Of a stretch of 64,000 nt of DNA, positions 15,859 through 23,825 are shown in pieces. This stretch comes from Pseudoalteromonas sp. Scap06 (GTDB lineage: Bacteria; Pseudomonadota; Gammaproteobacteria; Enterobacterales; Alteromonadaceae). The DNA is taken from NCBI RefSeq assembly GCF_013394165.1, contig NZ_CP041330.1, positions 2,472,501-2,536,500 on the forward strand, written 5' to 3'. The position numbers were made by a program, and so were the translations under genes. The notes beneath the pieces were generated by a model. It saw only the letters and a program-made list of their open reading frames with translations. It did no database searches and was not told the DNA's origin. The number at the start of each line of letters is the position of its first letter. Positions within the stretch are counted from its first letter, which is position 1.

Positions 15859-17046
15859 ATGAAATCGTTTTTAAAGGCTGTATTAGCAGGGTTAAGTACC
15901 ACTGCGGTATTAACGTTTTCACCTTTTACTCACGCTCAGTGGTATGAGTCTACCGGCCATGCAGTTATTCAAAATAGCGATATTCCTAGTGCAAAAGCCG
16001 CAGCCATAAAAGATGCGATAACCCAAGCCTTAGTATTTTCTGGGGCTCGTGTAAGTTCAGTGCAAACCCTTGTAGATGGCGTATTAACTCAAGACCAACT
16101 AAAAATAAGTAGCCAAGGCGAAATCCAAAAAATAGAACTCGTTAGCGAAAACCGCAGCAGTGATGAATTTGCGATTACCTTACGCCTAGATATTTTTGCA
16201 CAAACCGAACAATGCCCGCAAAGCAACTTCAATAAATTTATAGCCGTGACGCAAAGCCAATTAACTAATCGCGAACACGCTAGAATGGGTCAAATATTTG
16301 ACATTAATAAAGCCGTAAGCAAAAACATCTACACGGCACTGCAAAAATCAAAAATGAGTGCTGTCCCTGTTGCCTATTTCAATAAAGCGATAAAAGTCGA
16401 TACCTACTTTAATCAACAACATGACTACTCTAATAGCCAGTTAGAGGAAATTTCATCGCGCAGTAACGCGCAATATGTGTTGTTAAGCCAAATTACCAGT
16501 TTATCCACCAGCGATAAACTCAATAGCGACTATGCATTTTGGCAAGATGAAAGCTATCAGCGTCACTATCAAATAGAGTTTAGTTTATTTAATGGCACTA
16601 CTTATGAACCCTTGTGGCAACAAAGCTATCAAAGCCAAGCTATCTGGCCATTTGAAAAAACAACTATTATTGATGTAAACAGTAATCGTTTTTGGCAGTC
16701 ACCTTTTGGTCAAAGTATTAGTGAGATAAACCAAACCCTAAGTTACGATTTGCAAGCAGCCATGGCGTGCCTACCCACCCAAGGCAAAATTATGCACATG
16801 GAAAATAATAAACTCGTCATTAATTTAGGAAAGGCACATGGCTTAGAAAAAGGCCAACAGCTGAGTATTGCTCATCATAATTATTTAACCGATGCGCAAG
16901 GCAACACCATGCCGCATACTATAACCACTTTGAACCGTATTCGTGTAGAGCAGCTATATCAGCATAGCGCCATTGCCGTCAGTATTAATGATCAGCCTTT
17001 ACCGGGCGTACAAATTAACGATATTGTGGAAGTTGCAACGCCCTAA
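15859..17046 (+). CDS. flgT: Flagellar H-ring assembly protein FlgT
   Basis: Periplasmic protein that forms the H ring around the L/P rings and is needed for MotX/MotY recruitment in Vibrio. A signal peptide ends at THAQ (about residue 26), followed by WYESTGHAVIQNSDIPSAKA and AAIKDAITQALVFSGARVSS, the FlgT N-terminal domain. The middle domain has a Cys in EQCPQSNF, and the C-terminal domain (about 310-395) includes NLGKAHGLEKGQQLSIAHH. Length 395 is in the family range. Its stop overlaps the convergent oxyR by 4 bases. TTGGAGT is its ribosome site. Confidence 0.92.
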   Translation: MKSFLKAVLAGLSTTAVLTFSPFTHAQWYESTGHAVIQNSDIPSAKAAAIKDAITQALVFSGARVSSVQTLVDGVLTQDQLKISSQGEIQKIELVSENRSSDEFAITLRLDIFAQTEQCPQSNFNKFIAVTQSQLTNREHARMGQIFDINKAVSKNIYTALQKSKMSAVPVAYFNKAIKVDTYFNQQHDYSNSQLEEISSRSNAQYVLLSQITSLSTSDKLNSDYAFWQDESYQRHYQIEFSLFNGTTYEPLWQQSYQSQAIWPFEKTTIIDVNSNRFWQSPFGQSISEINQTLSYDLQAAMACLPTQGKIMHMENNKLVINLGKAHGLEKGQQLSIAHHNYLTDAQGNTMPHTITTLNRIRVEQLYQHSAIAVSINDQPLPGVQINDIVEVATP

Positions 17047-17942
17047 AGTGCTTGGGTTAGCTTAACTTTTAAATTATCGTGAGCGCTTAACCAATCTGCT
17101 AACTGCTCAACCCCAGATAAATGCGGGTAGTGCTTTCGACAGGCCAATACAATATTACGTTGCTGATTAGGAAAAATAGGCAAATAATGAATTCCCTCTC
17201 GGGGGATTGCAGCAAGTTTTGGCACAAACGTAACCCCATCGTCCATCGCCACCAGCGCTAATAAGGTTTCTAAGCTATTACCTTGATACTGGCTAGAAAC
17301 ATCCACTCCTGCCGAAAAACAAAACTGCTGGGCTTGATCTTTAAAGCAATGGCCATCACTTAACATTAATAGGTTACTACCTTGAAGATCTTGCAGTGCT
17401 ACCTTTTTATTTACAGCTAAAGCGTTATCAGCAGATACCGCAACTAAAAAGTCTTCTTTATATACATTAATCGTATGGTAATTTTTTAGCTCAGGCACAT
17501 CCGCTAAAATTGCAAAATCCACCTCGCCACTGTCTAGCGCAGCTAAAATGGTAGAAGTTTGCATTTCAATAAACGAAAACTGACTTTGAGTAAATGCCGC
17601 TTTCATTGATGTAAGCAGTGTAGGAAGTAAATACGGGGCAATAGTAGGAATAATACCAATACTCAGCTTGCCCTGTAACGGTTGGTTAGAAGTAGCAGCC
17701 AGTTCTTTTAATATTTGAGTTTGTTCTAATATAAGAGTGATTTGTGTCAACAAACGTTCACCTTGGGTTGTTAAGGTAACGTGCTTAGTTGAACGGTCAA
17801 ATAAGATAACCCCTAATTCTTGTTCTAGCTTTTTAATTTGCCCACTCAAGGTGGGCTGGCTTACAAAGCAGGCATCGGCTGCTTTACGAAAATGTTTAAA
17901 ATGCGCAACGGCTTTTACATATTCTAAATCTTTTAAGTTCAT
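17043..17942 (-). CDS. oxyR: Peroxide-sensing LysR-type regulator OxyR
   Basis: Transcription factor activated by H2O2 through an intramolecular disulphide. The winged helix-turn-helix is at the N-terminus (MNLKDLEYVKAVAHFKHFRK), and the redox pair falls at Cys199 and Cys208 (DGHCFKDQAQQFCF), exactly the E. coli numbering when the ATG at 17940-17942 is used. An in-frame TTG four codons upstream was therefore rejected. Length is 299 residues (E. coli 305). It diverges from the peroxiredoxin-glutaredoxin gene across an OxyR-type site. Confidence 0.94.
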   Translation of the reverse strand: MNLKDLEYVKAVAHFKHFRKAADACFVSQPTLSGQIKKLEQELGVILFDRSTKHVTLTTQGERLLTQITLILEQTQILKELAATSNQPLQGKLSIGIIPTIAPYLLPTLLTSMKAAFTQSQFSFIEMQTSTILAALDSGEVDFAILADVPELKNYHTINVYKEDFLVAVSADNALAVNKKVALQDLQGSNLLMLSDGHCFKDQAQQFCFSAGVDVSSQYQGNSLETLLALVAMDDGVTFVPKLAAIPREGIHYLPIFPNQQRNIVLACRKHYPHLSGVEQLADWLSAHDNLKVKLTQAL

Positions 17943-17958
17943 ATTCACACTCAACCTG

Positions 17959-17995
17959 ATAGCTTATGCCTATCAGTTTAATACAAACAAACGAT
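17959..17995. promoter_or_regulatory. OxyR binding site between oxyR and the peroxiredoxin gene
   Basis: ATAG-N7-CTAT is followed 7 bases later by ATAC-N7-CGAT, matching the tandem ATAG-N7-CTAT elements with 7-base spacing bound by oxidised OxyR. The first element is perfect and within a longer palindrome at 17958-17974; the second is degenerate. It abuts the -35 box of the plus-strand promoter. Confidence 0.7.
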
Positions 17996-18024
17996 TGGAA
18001 CTATATTTAATTGTTCGCCATAAT
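17995..18024 (+). promoter_or_regulatory. Sigma-70-type promoter of the peroxiredoxin-glutaredoxin gene
   Basis: TTGGAA, an 18-base spacer and CATAAT. The weak -35 touches the OxyR site, the arrangement expected of an OxyR-activated promoter. The start codon is about 25 bases beyond the predicted start. Confidence 0.5.
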
Positions 18025-18055
18025 GGCTATCAACAAATCAAGAGGAACTAAAAAC

Positions 18056-18784
18056 ATGTTAAACAATATTGAAGGTCAAACAATCCCTAACGTTACATTT
18101 GCAACGCGTCAAAACGACGAATGGAAATCAGTAACTACTGATGACATTTTTAAAGGCAAAACAGTCGTTGTGTTTTCACTACCTGGTGCATTTACACCAA
18201 CGTGTTCATCAACTCACCTACCACGCTACAACGAGTTAGCTGGTGTACTTAAACAAAATGGCGTTGACGACATTGTTTGTGTATCAGTAAACGATACCTT
18301 TGTAATGAACGCATGGGCTGAACATCAAGAAGCGCAAAACATTACCTTACTACCAGATGGTAACGGCGAATTTACTGACGGCATGGGTATGCTAGTTGAT
18401 AAAAACGATTTAGGTTTTGGTAAGCGCAGCTGGAGATATTCTATGCTGGTTAAAGATGGCGTAGTAGAGAAAATGTTCATCGAGCCAGATTTACCAGGCG
18501 ACCCGTTTGAAGTATCAGACGCTGACACTATGCTTGATTACATCAACCCAACTCAAGTAAAACCAGAGGCGGTTACTCTATTTACTAAGCCTGGTTGTCC
18601 TTTCTGTAAAAAAGCAAAAGAGCTACTTACAGCTAAAGGCTTTGCTTTTGAAGAAATTGTAATGGGTGCTGGCGCATCACTTACCAGCCTTAAAGCAGTA
18701 TCAGGCCGTGAAACCGTACCACAAGTATTTATTGGCGGTAAGCACATTGGTGGCTCAGACGACCTAGAAAAATACTTTGCTTAA
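18056..18784 (+). CDS. Hybrid peroxiredoxin 5-glutaredoxin
   Basis: Thiol peroxidase fused to its own glutaredoxin, reducing H2O2 and alkyl hydroperoxides with glutathione electrons. The Prx5 domain (about 1-160) has the peroxidatic Cys50 in [12 protein letters not shown]; the glutaredoxin domain (about 168-242) has Cys181-Pro-Phe-Cys184 and the cis-Pro segment [19 protein letters not shown]. Length 242 fits Haemophilus influenzae-type fusions. AGAGGA precedes the ATG at 18056; an in-frame ATG at 18011 overlaps the promoter and was rejected. A terminator follows and then a dihydrolipoamide-dehydrogenase-like gene. Confidence 0.93.
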   Translation: MLNNIEGQTIPNVTFATRQNDEWKSVTTDDIFKGKTVVVFSLPGAFTPTCSSTHLPRYNELAGVLKQNGVDDIVCVSVNDTFVMNAWAEHQEAQNITLLPDGNGEFTDGMGMLVDKNDLGFGKRSWRYSMLVKDGVVEKMFIEPDLPGDPFEVSDADTMLDYINPTQVKPEAVTLFTKPGCPFCKKAKELLTAKGFAFEEIVMGAGASLTSLKAVSGRETVPQVFIGGKHIGGSDDLEKYFA

Positions 18785-18795
18785 TTAAGTAAATA

Positions 18796-18821
18796 AAACA
18801 GGGGCTGCAACGCCCCTGTTT
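18796..18821 (+). terminator. Terminator after the peroxiredoxin-glutaredoxin gene
   Basis: A perfect 10-base-pair stem AAACAGGGGC / GCCCCTGTTT with a 6-base loop. The U-run is short (TTTATT), so some readthrough into the flavoenzyme gene 18 bases later is likely. Confidence 0.65.
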
Positions 18822-18838
18822 ATTAAAGGAAAAACACT

Positions 18839-20287
18839 ATGAAAGAATTGCAAACCGACGTTGTTGTTATAGGTGCAGGTACCGCTGGTTTAAGTGCCTA
18901 CCGTAATGCAAAACAATTTACTCAAAACGTACTTATGATTGAATCAGGCCCATACGGTACAACCTGCGCACGTGTTGGTTGCATGCCAAGTAAGTTATTG
19001 ATTGCTGCAGCAGAAGCCGCGCACTCAATAGAAATGGCACCTGCCTTTGGAGTTCACAGCTCAAAACCGGTAATTGACGGTAAAGCCGTTATGGCACGAG
19101 TAAAAAGTGAGCGCGATCGCTTTGCAGGATTCGTAGTAGAAGCGGTAGATGAAATACCTAGCGAAAATAAAATTCGTGGCTATGCACAATTTTTAGACGC
19201 CAACCGCGTGAAAATAGATGAGCACACCATAATCACTGCTAAACGCTTTGTAATAGCAACAGGTTCACGCCCATCTTACCCTGGCGTATTTAATAACTTT
19301 GGCGACCGACTGATTATTAATGACGATGTATTCGACTGGGATGATTTACCAGAATCAGTAGCCGTATTTGGCCCAGGCGTTATAGGCCTTGAAATTGGCC
19401 AAGCGTTGCACCGATTAGGGGTAAAGGTAAAACTCTTTGGTGTAGGTGGTGCCATAGGCCCACTAACCGACCCAGTAGTTAAAGATTACGCTAACACCGT
19501 ATTTGCAGAAGAATTTTATGTTGATACCGACTCAAACGTTTCAGATATGAAACAGGTAGGTAATAAAGCAGAGCTAACCTATACCGACAAACAAGATGTT
19601 AAACATACCGAGCAGTTTGACTATGTTCTGGCTGCAACAGGGCGAGTACCTAACACCGATAAACTAGGGTTAGAAAACACCGGCATAGAGCTTGATGAGC
19701 GTGGCGTACCACTCGCTGATGCCCACACTATGCAATGTGGCAACTCTCACATATTTATTGCTGGCGATGCCAGTAACATGATCCCACTGCTTCACGAAGC
19801 ATCCGATCAAGGAACAATCGCAGGGCAAAACGCAGGCCGCTACCCTCATGTACGTGCGGGTTTACGCCGCGCTAAAATTGCCGCTGTGTTTAGCGACCCA
19901 CAAATAGCCATGGTTGGTGAAAGCTTTAAAGAAATTAGCGAACGATTAGGCAGCTGTGAGTGCTTTGAAATAGGCGAAGTCAGCTTTGAAAACCAAGGCC
20001 GTAGCCGCGTTATGCTAAAAAACAAAGGCCACATGCGTGTGTATGCCGAGCACGGCACCGGCTTATTTTTAGGTGCGGAATTTATAGGCCCACAAGCAGA
20101 GCACATAGCACACTTACTTGCATGGGCTGTACAAAACAAAATGACTGTACCACAAATGCTTGATATGCCTTTTTATCACCCTGTTATTGAAGAAGGCCTA
20201 CGCACTGCACTACGTGATTTAAACGCTAAATTAAAATTTGGCCCAGACATTATTAACCATTGTATGGAATGTGGCCCAGGCGCATAA
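18839..20287 (+). CDS. Dihydrolipoamide-dehydrogenase-like flavoprotein disulphide reductase
   Basis: FAD- and NAD(P)-dependent pyridine nucleotide-disulphide oxidoreductase. FAD-binding VVVIGAGTAGLSAYRNA starts at residue 8; the redox-active disulphide is TTCARVGCMPSK (Cys-x4-Cys); the nucleotide-binding VAVFGPGVIGLEIGQAL and the active-site His-Glu pair in FYHPVIEEGL are present. Length is 482 residues. It is not beside pyruvate or 2-oxoglutarate dehydrogenase genes, so it is probably not the E3 of those complexes; its position next to the OxyR-controlled peroxidase suggests a redox-defence role, which is inference. Confidence 0.85.
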   Translation: MKELQTDVVVIGAGTAGLSAYRNAKQFTQNVLMIESGPYGTTCARVGCMPSKLLIAAAEAAHSIEMAPAFGVHSSKPVIDGKAVMARVKSERDRFAGFVVEAVDEIPSENKIRGYAQFLDANRVKIDEHTIITAKRFVIATGSRPSYPGVFNNFGDRLIINDDVFDWDDLPESVAVFGPGVIGLEIGQALHRLGVKVKLFGVGGAIGPLTDPVVKDYANTVFAEEFYVDTDSNVSDMKQVGNKAELTYTDKQDVKHTEQFDYVLAATGRVPNTDKLGLENTGIELDERGVPLADAHTMQCGNSHIFIAGDASNMIPLLHEASDQGTIAGQNAGRYPHVRAGLRRAKIAAVFSDPQIAMVGESFKEISERLGSCECFEIGEVSFENQGRSRVMLKNKGHMRVYAEHGTGLFLGAEFIGPQAEHIAHLLAWAVQNKMTVPQMLDMPFYHPVIEEGLRTALRDLNAKLKFGPDIINHCMECGPGA

Positions 20288-20314
20288 CACATCACTAATA
20301 CACACTTGCTACTC

Positions 20315-20344
20315 AAAGCCAAAACCATTGTTTTGGCTTTTTTT
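20315..20344 (+). terminator. Terminator after the flavoenzyme gene
   Basis: An 11-base-pair stem AAAGCCAAAAC / GTTTTGGCTTT, loop CATT, followed by TTTT. It lies 27 bases past the stop codon. Confidence 0.85.
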
Positions 20345-20420
20345 ATGTTAAAAACTGGTATATAAAATGGAGTTTAAACTGCTACACTCAGATTAATAAA
20401 CAAACAAAAATGGACCGAAA

Positions 20421-21353
20421 ATGAGCAATAATAAATATAGACTTGTCACTCGAAGCGATTTTGACGGCCTAGTGTGTGCCGTATTACTTAAAGATTTAGA
20501 TTTAATCGACGATATTTTATTTGTGCATCCAAAAGACATGCAAGACGGTAAAATAGCCATTACCAGCAACGACATTACCACTAACCTCCCCTATGTTGCC
20601 GGTTGTCATATTGCATTTGATCACCACTTAAGTGAAACCGTTCGTAACGAAAGCGATATAAAAAACCATATTATTGACCCAGATGCGCCCTCTGCAGCAC
20701 GCGTTGTTTATGACTATTATGGTGGCGCAGAGAAATTCCCTAATATTTCAACTGACATGATGGAAGCGGTTGATAAAGGGGATTCGGCACAATTTACAAA
20801 AGACGAAATTTTAAACCCAACAGACTGGGTACTGATGAACTTTATTATGGATGCGCGCACAGGACTTGGCCGTTTTCGTGAATTCAAAATTTCTAATTAC
20901 CAGTTAATGATGAAGTTAATTGACGCCTGTAAAGATCACAGCATAGAACAAATACTAGCAATGGAAGATGTTGCCGAGCGTGTTGCGTTATACCACGAGC
21001 ACAACGCACAAGCTAAAGAGCAAATAGACCGCTGCTCATCAGTACACGACAACTTAGTGGTACTCAATTTAACCGAAGAAGAAACCATTTACGCTACTAA
21101 CCGCTTCGTTATTTACGCCATGTTCCCCGAATGTAATATCTCAATACATAAAATGTGGGGGCTTAAAAAGCAAAACGTGGTGTACGCCATTGGTAAATCA
21201 ATCACCAACCGCAGCTCCAATACTAATGTTGGCGAGTTATGCCTTAAATACGGTGGCGGCGGCCATCTAAATGCTGGTACTTGCCAAGTAGAAACAAACA
21301 AAGCTGAGCAGGTACTGAGCGAGCTTATCGCTACAATTACTAGTGATGGTTAA
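20421..21353 (+). CDS. DHH-family phosphoesterase
   Basis: Metal-dependent phosphoesterase of the DHH superfamily (nanoRNase, exopolyphosphatase and RecJ relatives). VTRSDFDGLVCAVLL is motif I; AFDHHLSET carries the DHH triad around residue 70; DPDAPSAARVVYDYY and the acidic AVDKGDSAQ follow. The C-terminal DHHA1-like segment ends KYGGGGHLNAGTCQV, the GGGH substrate-binding motif. Length is 310 residues. The exact substrate cannot be told from sequence. Translation starts 133 bases after the previous gene's stop, and its 3' untranslated region contains a heptamer array ahead of the terminator. Confidence 0.88.
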   Translation: MSNNKYRLVTRSDFDGLVCAVLLKDLDLIDDILFVHPKDMQDGKIAITSNDITTNLPYVAGCHIAFDHHLSETVRNESDIKNHIIDPDAPSAARVVYDYYGGAEKFPNISTDMMEAVDKGDSAQFTKDEILNPTDWVLMNFIMDARTGLGRFREFKISNYQLMMKLIDACKDHSIEQILAMEDVAERVALYHEHNAQAKEQIDRCSSVHDNLVVLNLTEEETIYATNRFVIYAMFPECNISIHKMWGLKKQNVVYAIGKSITNRSSNTNVGELCLKYGGGGHLNAGTCQVETNKAEQVLSELIATITSDG

Positions 21354-21358
21354 GAACT

Positions 21359-21428
21359 AGCTATCAGCTATCAGCTATCAGCTATCAGCTATCAGCTATC
21401 AGCTATCAGCTATCAGCTATCAGCTATC
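21359..21428 (+). repeat. Tandem heptamer array, 10 copies of AGCTATC
   Basis: Ten perfect head-to-tail copies of the 7-base unit AGCTATC begin 5 bases after the DHH gene stop and end 2 bases before its terminator, so the array is in the transcribed 3' untranslated region. It resembles the short heptanucleotide repeats known from some bacterial intergenic regions. Confidence 0.98.
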
Positions 21429-21430
21429 AA

Positions 21431-21471
21431 AATAATAAAGCGAGTAAATTTATGTTACTCGCTTTATTATT
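21431..21471 (+). terminator. Terminator of the DHH gene
   Basis: A perfect 17-base-pair inverted repeat, AATAATAAAGCGAGTAA and its complement at 21455-21471, with a 7-base loop. Downstream is moderately T-rich. Confidence 0.75.
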
Positions 21472-22100
21472 TGTAATTAGAAAAGATTTTATAAATGAGA
21501 AGAAACGGGCAAGTGCTTACAAAACTATTACGATGGTGAACTCATACTTAAAGTAAAAGGATTGTGGTTCGCTGGTAAAGCTATAATCACAAGGCACTAT
21601 TCATGGAAGGTAGAAAAGGCATAACCTAAAGCTAGAACGAGTTAGCTAAAGCTATCATCAATAAATAAAACTGTAGTTAAATACAACATTTCAAATAGCT
21701 AAAGATCTTAATTTAGCTTTAGCTCATATCCAATAAAGTCTCAAAGCCAAGAACAACCTTTAGTTCACTATTTGCCAGAATGGCAAAAAAGGTCTTACTT
21801 GGAGTTCTGTAAATAACTGTACTAAGTAATATAAAAATGCGGTTACTTCATTGTCAGCTTAGAGCTGTAAAGTGATATTCTATAAATTCATTTTTTAAAT
21901 AATATAAATTAAATAGAAAGAGAATAAAGACAGAGTAATGCAGAGGTAGTTTGACGCAGTGCGCGTGGGTTAATAAGTTTTGTTCAACTTGAGTACTAAA
22001 GCGTAGACTAAAGAGCACATATTACGTGCAGTTTAAATACAAAAAATCTATTCTCTAGACCTAGACACATATAAGAATAATTTTTCGATATTTAAAAACA
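21472..22100. other. Gene-poor AT-rich stretch with a possible decayed frame
   Basis: No complete gene could be supported. One open stretch on plus, 21499-21621, reads 41 codons including YYDGELILKVKGLWFAGKA and then a stop, with no start codon in frame after the upstream stop; it looks like a fragment of a lost gene. Several short AGCTAAAG motifs occur at 21630-21740. Otherwise nothing recognisable. Confidence 0.4.
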
Positions 22101-22126
22101 AAAAACTGACATAAGAGTCAGTTTTT
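22101..22126 (-). terminator. Terminator after the SIR2-like/small-protein pair
   Basis: A 10-base-pair stem AAAAACTGAC / GTCAGTTTTT with a 6-base loop. On minus it is followed by a T-rich run and lies 25 bases past the small ORF; with A- and T-runs on both sides it could work in either direction. Confidence 0.75.
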
Positions 22127-22151
22127 TTAAGATAAATATAAAGCTATTAAT

Positions 22152-22277
22152 TTATTGTGGGTTCAGGATCGCTTTTTTTGCTTTACCAGCTTTAATCGCA
22201 ATATTACAAGCTTTTGATAGCTTACGCATAGCTTCAACTTTACGTTGATTAGTCACTTCATTTCTTTTTGAACGCAT
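22152..22277 (-). CDS. 41-residue basic small protein, unrecognised
   Basis: Translation is MRSKRNEVTNQRKVEAMRKL followed by SKACNIAIKAGKAKKAILNPQ: Lys/Arg-rich, probably helical, one Cys, no membrane segment. GGAG lies 7 bases before the ATG at 22275-22277. It overlaps the last 20 bases of the SIR2-like gene in another frame, so the two are probably translationally coupled, and a terminator lies just beyond its stop. I do not recognise it. It may be a partner, regulator or nucleic-acid-binding accessory of the SIR2-like protein; that is inference from position and charge only. Confidence 0.6.
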   Translation of the reverse strand: MRSKRNEVTNQRKVEAMRKLSKACNIAIKAGKAKKAILNPQ

Positions 22278-23286
22278 AATCTACTCCGTCATTACCAAAA
22301 CCACACCATGGCTCATATTCTAGTCGATCAACATACCGATTTGCAAGCAAATTGTAAAATGAGACAAGTCTTTTGTCTGCGGCTGACGCAGTGTAAGCTG
22401 TAGCCCCGTTATCTATAGAATGAGATAATATTAACCCTGAAATAACCCTACCTAGCAAGTTTAGTTGCTTTCTTGTAGCAGGTTCCTTTGGTCGCTCAAA
22501 TGGAGTTTCATTTTCAATATTAGATTTAAGATCAAACTTAATCTCATAGCAATTTTCGTCGAGTTCCATCCCTATTAATGATTCAGTTTCTTCAAGTCTT
22601 TCTGCACTAAAATCGCTTTCAGTCGAGGGAAGTATATATACTATGTACTCATCACCCATGATATTACATTCGAGCTGGCTTACAGTATAGCCTAAATCAA
22701 CTTCGATGAACTCAACCTGTGGCAAATTATTATGATCTAGAGCTCTAAAAGTATCTACAACATCACCTAGAACCGTGTCAGTACTTGTTTCATTATTGGG
22801 CATCACATTGTAGTTTAAAAACCTTGCTCCACTTGCAAGTACATTGTCTTCGATAGCAGCTAATGGAAAACCTGTATTACTGACACCCAACACAATTAAA
22901 ATATCATTTTGTTCCCATTTTAATTCAAAAAGATCTATGCTTGGAATATCTTTAAAACTAACAATACTATTTGGTTCAGCTATAGAGCCGTGTATATGTA
23001 TAGCACTTCCACCTGACTTTTCGATTAAATCATCAATATTAAGTGTGTAGTGTTTAAACTCTACACCAATAGAATCACAGTATGTCTCAAGGTACTTACA
23101 TTCAAAGTGAGCTTGATTTGGCATAAATGTCGCGTATCTGTAGCCAATAGCCTCAATTAACTTCAATAATTCAGATTCATCAGCTACTTGAAACTGTTTA
23201 TACTCAGGAGTTTCTTTGATGTTTTCATATAAAGGTAAACCCGAAGGAACAGAAAGTCCTGCACCTGATAAGATAACTACTTTCAT
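22258..23286 (-). CDS. SIR2-like protein with an unrecognised C-terminal domain
   Basis: The N-terminal half has a sirtuin-type NAD-binding fold: ILSGAGLSVPSGLPLY (5-20), TLNIDDLIEKSG (81-92, the Asn-Ile-Asp of sirtuins), the HG at 99-100 with the expected catalytic His, IVLGVSNTGFPL (131-142) and VLGDVVDTFRAL. The Zn-finger Cys pairs of classical deacetylases are absent. Residues from about 195 to 342 form a domain I do not recognise. Such zinc-less SIR2 domains occur in NAD-depleting defence proteins, but this function is not proven. It is AT-rich, next to tRNA-Arg, and coupled to a small basic ORF. The ribosome site is weak. Confidence 0.75.
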   Translation of the reverse strand: MKVVILSGAGLSVPSGLPLYENIKETPEYKQFQVADESELLKLIEAIGYRYATFMPNQAHFECKYLETYCDSIGVEFKHYTLNIDDLIEKSGGSAIHIHGSIAEPNSIVSFKDIPSIDLFELKWEQNDILIVLGVSNTGFPLAAIEDNVLASGARFLNYNVMPNNETSTDTVLGDVVDTFRALDHNNLPQVEFIEVDLGYTVSQLECNIMGDEYIVYILPSTESDFSAERLEETESLIGMELDENCYEIKFDLKSNIENETPFERPKEPATRKQLNLLGRVISGLILSHSIDNGATAYTASAADKRLVSFYNLLANRYVDRLEYEPWCGFGNDGVDYAFKKK

Positions 23287-23648
23287 AATTTGAATACACT
23301 ATTGTTCATTCGAATTACCAATCCTCGGTTATTATGCTCATATCCATTAAAAAAATACCATAACGGACAATTATGCATCAAAGGCTTATAAATTCCAATA
23401 AACTAAATAAGACTATAAGCCTTCAAGTAGAAAAAACTATTAACTTTACATCTGTGCAGATGAGCTCAACCAGCTACTTTTGCATTTATTAGATGCTTAT
23501 AAATTAAATCACGATACAAAATTATCGGGGGTATTAAGAAGGTATAAATAGCCTCTCTAAAATTATAATAATTCAATTTAGATTGCTATAAATGCGCTAT
23601 AAAAAATAAACTTCACAACAGGAGGTGCTCGTAACCCATTGATTTTAT
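23287..23648. other. Intergenic stretch between SIR2-like gene and tRNA-Arg
   Basis: No intact gene. It contains a 10-base perfect inverted repeat, AAGGCTTATA / TATAAGCCTT, at 23381-23390 and 23414-23423. A 35-codon open stretch on plus (23444-23548) with DELNQLLLHLLDAYKLNHD ends at TAG but has no credible start and may be a gene remnant. The SIR2-like promoter must lie in the left part, but no clear boxes stand out. Confidence 0.4.
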
Positions 23649-23723
23649 TGGTAGCCCCTGCAGGAATCGAACCTGCAACTGCCCCTTAGGAGGGGGCCGC
23701 TATATCCATTTAACTAAGAGGCC
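23649..23723 (-). tRNA. tRNA-Arg (anticodon CCU)
   Basis: A 75-base cloverleaf on minus, closely resembling E. coli argW. Acceptor GGCCTCT pairs with AGGGGCT; the D-arm includes TTAGTTAAATGG; the anticodon stem GCCCC / GGGGC holds loop CTCCTAA with anticodon CCT; the T-arm is GCAGG-TTCGATT-CCTGC; CCA is encoded. It reads the rare codon AGG. No obvious terminator hairpin follows the 3' end. Confidence 0.96.
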
Positions 23724-23729
23724 ACATCG

Positions 23730-23778
23730 AGCTTACAGCTTACAGCTTACAGCTTACAGCTTACAGCTTACAGCTTAC
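23730..23778 (-). repeat. Tandem heptamer array, 7 copies of AGCTTAC (tRNA leader)
   Basis: Seven perfect copies of AGCTTAC (GTAAGCT in the tRNA sense) end 6 bases before the mature 5' end of tRNA-Arg. The unit differs from the 21359-21428 array only at the fifth and sixth bases. With the promoter at 23783-23812, transcription would begin inside the first copy. Confidence 0.98.
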
Positions 23779-23782
23779 AAAA

Positions 23783-23812
23783 ATTATAACGGTATCTGGT
23801 TTTTTATATCAA
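23783..23812 (-). promoter_or_regulatory. Sigma-70 promoter of tRNA-Arg
   Basis: On minus: TTGATA, an 18-base spacer, and a consensus TATAAT. Predicted start near 23776, at the edge of the heptamer array, so the pre-tRNA would carry a leader of about 50 bases composed of the repeat. Confidence 0.75.
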
Positions 23813-23825
23813 GTATCAAAGTAAG

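Noticed and set aside
18839..20287. E3 subunit of pyruvate dehydrogenase
   Set aside because: No E1 or E2 genes nearby; its neighbour is an OxyR-linked peroxidase, so the name was kept general.
21430..23648. Integrated prophage or island with an integrase at tRNA-Arg
   Set aside because: No integrase gene and no second copy of the tRNA 3' end was found in the segment; only an accessory origin can be suggested.
21359..23778. Heptamer arrays as CRISPR
   Set aside because: The copies are contiguous 7-base units with no spacers, so they are simple tandem repeats.
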